This document shows, in pieces, positions 62,327 through 64,000 of a stretch of DNA of 64,000 bases; position 1 is the stretch's first letter; each line of letters begins with the position of its first letter. The stretch lies in contig PUDQ02000001.1 of the NCBI GenBank assembly GCA_002964805.2, positions 2,690,001-2,754,000 of the forward strand. Direction: 5' to 3'. This DNA is from Trametes villosa. Its lineage: Eukaryota > Basidiomycota > Agaricomycetes > Polyporales > Polyporaceae. Below the pieces are notes generated by a model. The model ran no database searches. It worked only from the letters and a program-made list of their open reading frames with translations, and was not told the DNA's origin. The translations under genes and the position numbers were made by a program.

Positions 62327-63157
62327 TCACTGGGAATCGGGCTCTTCGTTGTCCGTGTTGATTCTGAGCACCTTGACCCATTCCCGATAGTTGAATTGGC
62401 CGTTCCGCGTGAACGGCCCCTTCAAGAACTTGTCGATCTACACGGGTCAACATCAGCACGCCGACCAAACCACCCCCCTTCTTTGCACACATCGAGACAA
62501 GACAGAAGCACACGCACCTCCTGCTCGTCCATCCGCTCGCCCACGTCCCCGAGCCACTTCCGGATCTCGTCGCACTTCACGAAGCCCGAGTCGGACTCGT
62601 CGAAGCACTCGAACGCCTGCAGCAGCTCCTGCTCCGCGTCGAAGTCGTACAGGTGCTCGCCCATCATCGTGAGGAACATCGGGAACGTGATCCCGCGGTC
62701 GTTCCCGCTGCCCCCGTCGGACTCCGCGGACGCGAAGCGCGAGTGGCCGCCGCCGCCGAGCGAGCCACGTCGGTCGCCGGGGCGATCGGCGAGGAGCTGG
62801 TCGACTGTGGAGCGGGAGGGGGAGATGCCTATGGGTTATGGCAGGGAGATAGTTGGTTAGTACGCTCATGGGTGGCTCTCTCAGGATGCCGAGGACGTGT
62901 GCAGAGCGAGGGTATGAGCGAGGGAACGCACCGAGACTGCTGAAGATGTGCTTGAGGTCCTGCTCGGACACGATCCCGTCGCCGTCGTGGTCGATGAGCG
63001 CGAACGCCTCGCGGAACTGCTGGATCTGCGGCGGGGAGAAGAGCGAGAACACGCCGGAGGGCTCGCGCCGTGCGCGGCTCTTCTGTGCCTTCGTCAGCTT
63101 GCTCGGGCTGCTCGTGGGCGTGATGTCTGGGGAGAGACCGTATGGGTAGCGCGACAT
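62327..63157 (-). CDS. Myosin II regulatory light chain, EF-hand protein
   Basis: Starts MSRYPYGLSPDITPTSSPSK, followed by RARREPSGVFSLFSPPQIQQ. The Ser in GVFSLF lies where myosin regulatory light chains are phosphorylated. EF hand 1, ALIDHDGDGIVSEQDLKHIF, has intact calcium ligands D-D-D-I-x-x-x-D. Then come ITFPMFLTMMGEHLYDFDAE, QELLQAFECFDESDSGFVKC and DEIRKWLGDVGERMDEQE, and a last exon IDKFLKGPFTRNGQFNYREW, VKVLRINTDNEEPDSQ. An insert rich in Gly and Ser (GDRRGSLGGGGHSRFASAES) splits the two lobes. It should bind the myosin II neck in the cytokinetic ring. The stop is at 62327-62329. Confidence 0.87.
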
Positions 63158-63495
63158 CGTGAGCGAAGTTAGAGGAGAGGTGGAGGCGAGAGGGAGGGAT
63201 GTAACGTAGGATGGGTGGCAAGACCGAGGGAGGTTGGAATGAGCGCCTGCGAGACGCGACGCGACAGCGCGCTTCCGGGCCTGTTGCCGACCAGGATGGA
63301 AGGTGTCGTGGTTTGTCTCCGCCTCTCATCCAGCTCACCAGAGCTCACTTCACGATCCAGCAGTTCCGGGCGCAAAACTTACTGATTTCCGTTACAGACA
63401 GAATATGAGGATAAATAGAGAAGAAAATTACACAAGCACTATAGGTCCGTCCTTAGAAAACTCCATCGCGTCCGCGAAGCCTGGCTTCACCCAGG
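63158..63495. other. Intergenic, light-chain promoter and SDR 3' flank
   Basis: Holds the light-chain promoter and the 3' flank of the dehydrogenase gene. No coding sequence is seen. Confidence 0.4.
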
Positions 63496-64000
63496 CTACT
63501 GCGATTTCGCCAACGAAACCCTCCGCTTCTCCACCATAAACTTCCACACCTGGCGCAGCGCAAACCCGCGTGGCAGCCACGCAACCAGCCTCACCAACGT
63601 CGCGCCCGAGCCCACCGCAACGAACCGCGCCGGCAGCTTCGCCAGGCTCTTGCCCACCACGACGCGCGCGAAGCGCTCCGGGGACGTGCGCGCCATGTTG
63701 TCCGCGGACGGGTCGTACGACGCGGCAATGACGCGCGCGTAGTCGGAGTAGAGCGCGGTGGGGGGCACGGTGAAGTTTGCGCCCATGTTGTTGACGATGT
63801 TCGTGCTGACGCCGCCGGCGCCGACGAGGACGACGGCGATTCCGAGCGGGAGGCACTCCATGTAGAGTGCCTCGGAGAGCGAGTCGACCGCTGCTTTGGT
63901 TGCGGAGTAGACTCCCGCGAAGGGCAGGGGGCTGCATCGGTGCGTGGTCAGTCAGGAAGTTGTGAATATAGGATGAGGACTGTACTGACATTGAGGCGAG
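63496..64000 (-). CDS. Short-chain dehydrogenase/reductase, C-terminal part (runs off the window)
   Basis: Visible exons give SPLPFAGVYSATKAAVDSLS, with the catalytic YxxxK as YSATK. Next come EALYMECLPLGIAVVLVGAG and GVSTNIVNNMGANFTVPPTA, then FARVVVGKSLAKLPARFVAV and SGATLVRLVAWLPRGFALRQ, and the protein ends KRRVSLAKSQ. An intron of about 65 nt (donor GTCAGT) separates this from a few bases of an upstream exon at the window edge. The layout, with a C-terminal hydrophobic segment, resembles 1-acyl-dihydroxyacetone-phosphate reductases (Ayr1) on lipid droplets and ER. The Rossmann N-terminus is outside the window, so the cofactor cannot be checked. Confidence 0.82.

Overview
The window is genomic DNA from a filamentous basidiomycete, most likely an Agaricomycete. 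Genes are dense and GC-rich, most are cut by several short introns (about 41-90 nt), and the products are clearly fungal: Isc1, Pom152, PacC, an intron-split histone H4 and an alpha-aminoadipate-pathway homocitrate synthase. I saw no CRISPR array, rRNA, convincing tRNA or intact transposon. About 25 protein-coding genes can be supported; most were rebuilt by joining exons through GT-AG splice sites (one GC-AG).

Layout. 0-13 kb: the 3' tail of an unknown gene, an Isc1-type inositol-phosphosphingolipid phospholipase C, a secreted type-B carboxylesterase, a long gene-poor stretch, a protein resembling the meiotic crossover factor Zip2/SHOC1, and a kelch-repeat gene with an in-frame stop. 13-19 kb: an FAD aromatic monooxygenase, then histone H4 and a tail-anchored thioredoxin sharing a divergent promoter, then 2.3 kb without an assignable gene. 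19-33.5 kb: a 1,637-residue membrane-bound NRPS-like enzyme with the architecture of epsilon-poly-lysine synthetase (A-T-2TM-C1-2TM-C2-2TM-C3) plus a coiled-coil tail, then nucleoporin Pom152, inorganic pyrophosphatase and homocitrate synthase. 34-49.7 kb: GCP4 (gamma-tubulin complex), Rrp1, a small membrane protein, a TBC-domain protein, 5-hydroxyisourate hydrolase, a Ser/Pro-rich nuclear protein, a MAPEG protein, Rrb1 and a PA28 proteasome activator. 50-64 kb: TAF1, a 2.5-kb non-coding region rich in PacC-type sites, pacC itself, a small hypothetical gene, a conserved protein of unknown function, a myosin regulatory light chain and a partial short-chain dehydrogenase.

Most genes are ordinary chromosomal housekeeping genes with no operon logic. 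The item most worth following is the poly-lysine-synthetase-like enzyme. Within 14.3 kb it is accompanied by the first enzyme of lysine synthesis and by a pyrophosphatase, which would remove the pyrophosphate made by its adenylation domain; whether this is more than coincidence needs a synteny test. Second is the cluster of GCCAAG sites directly upstream of pacC, which suggests autoregulation by ambient pH.
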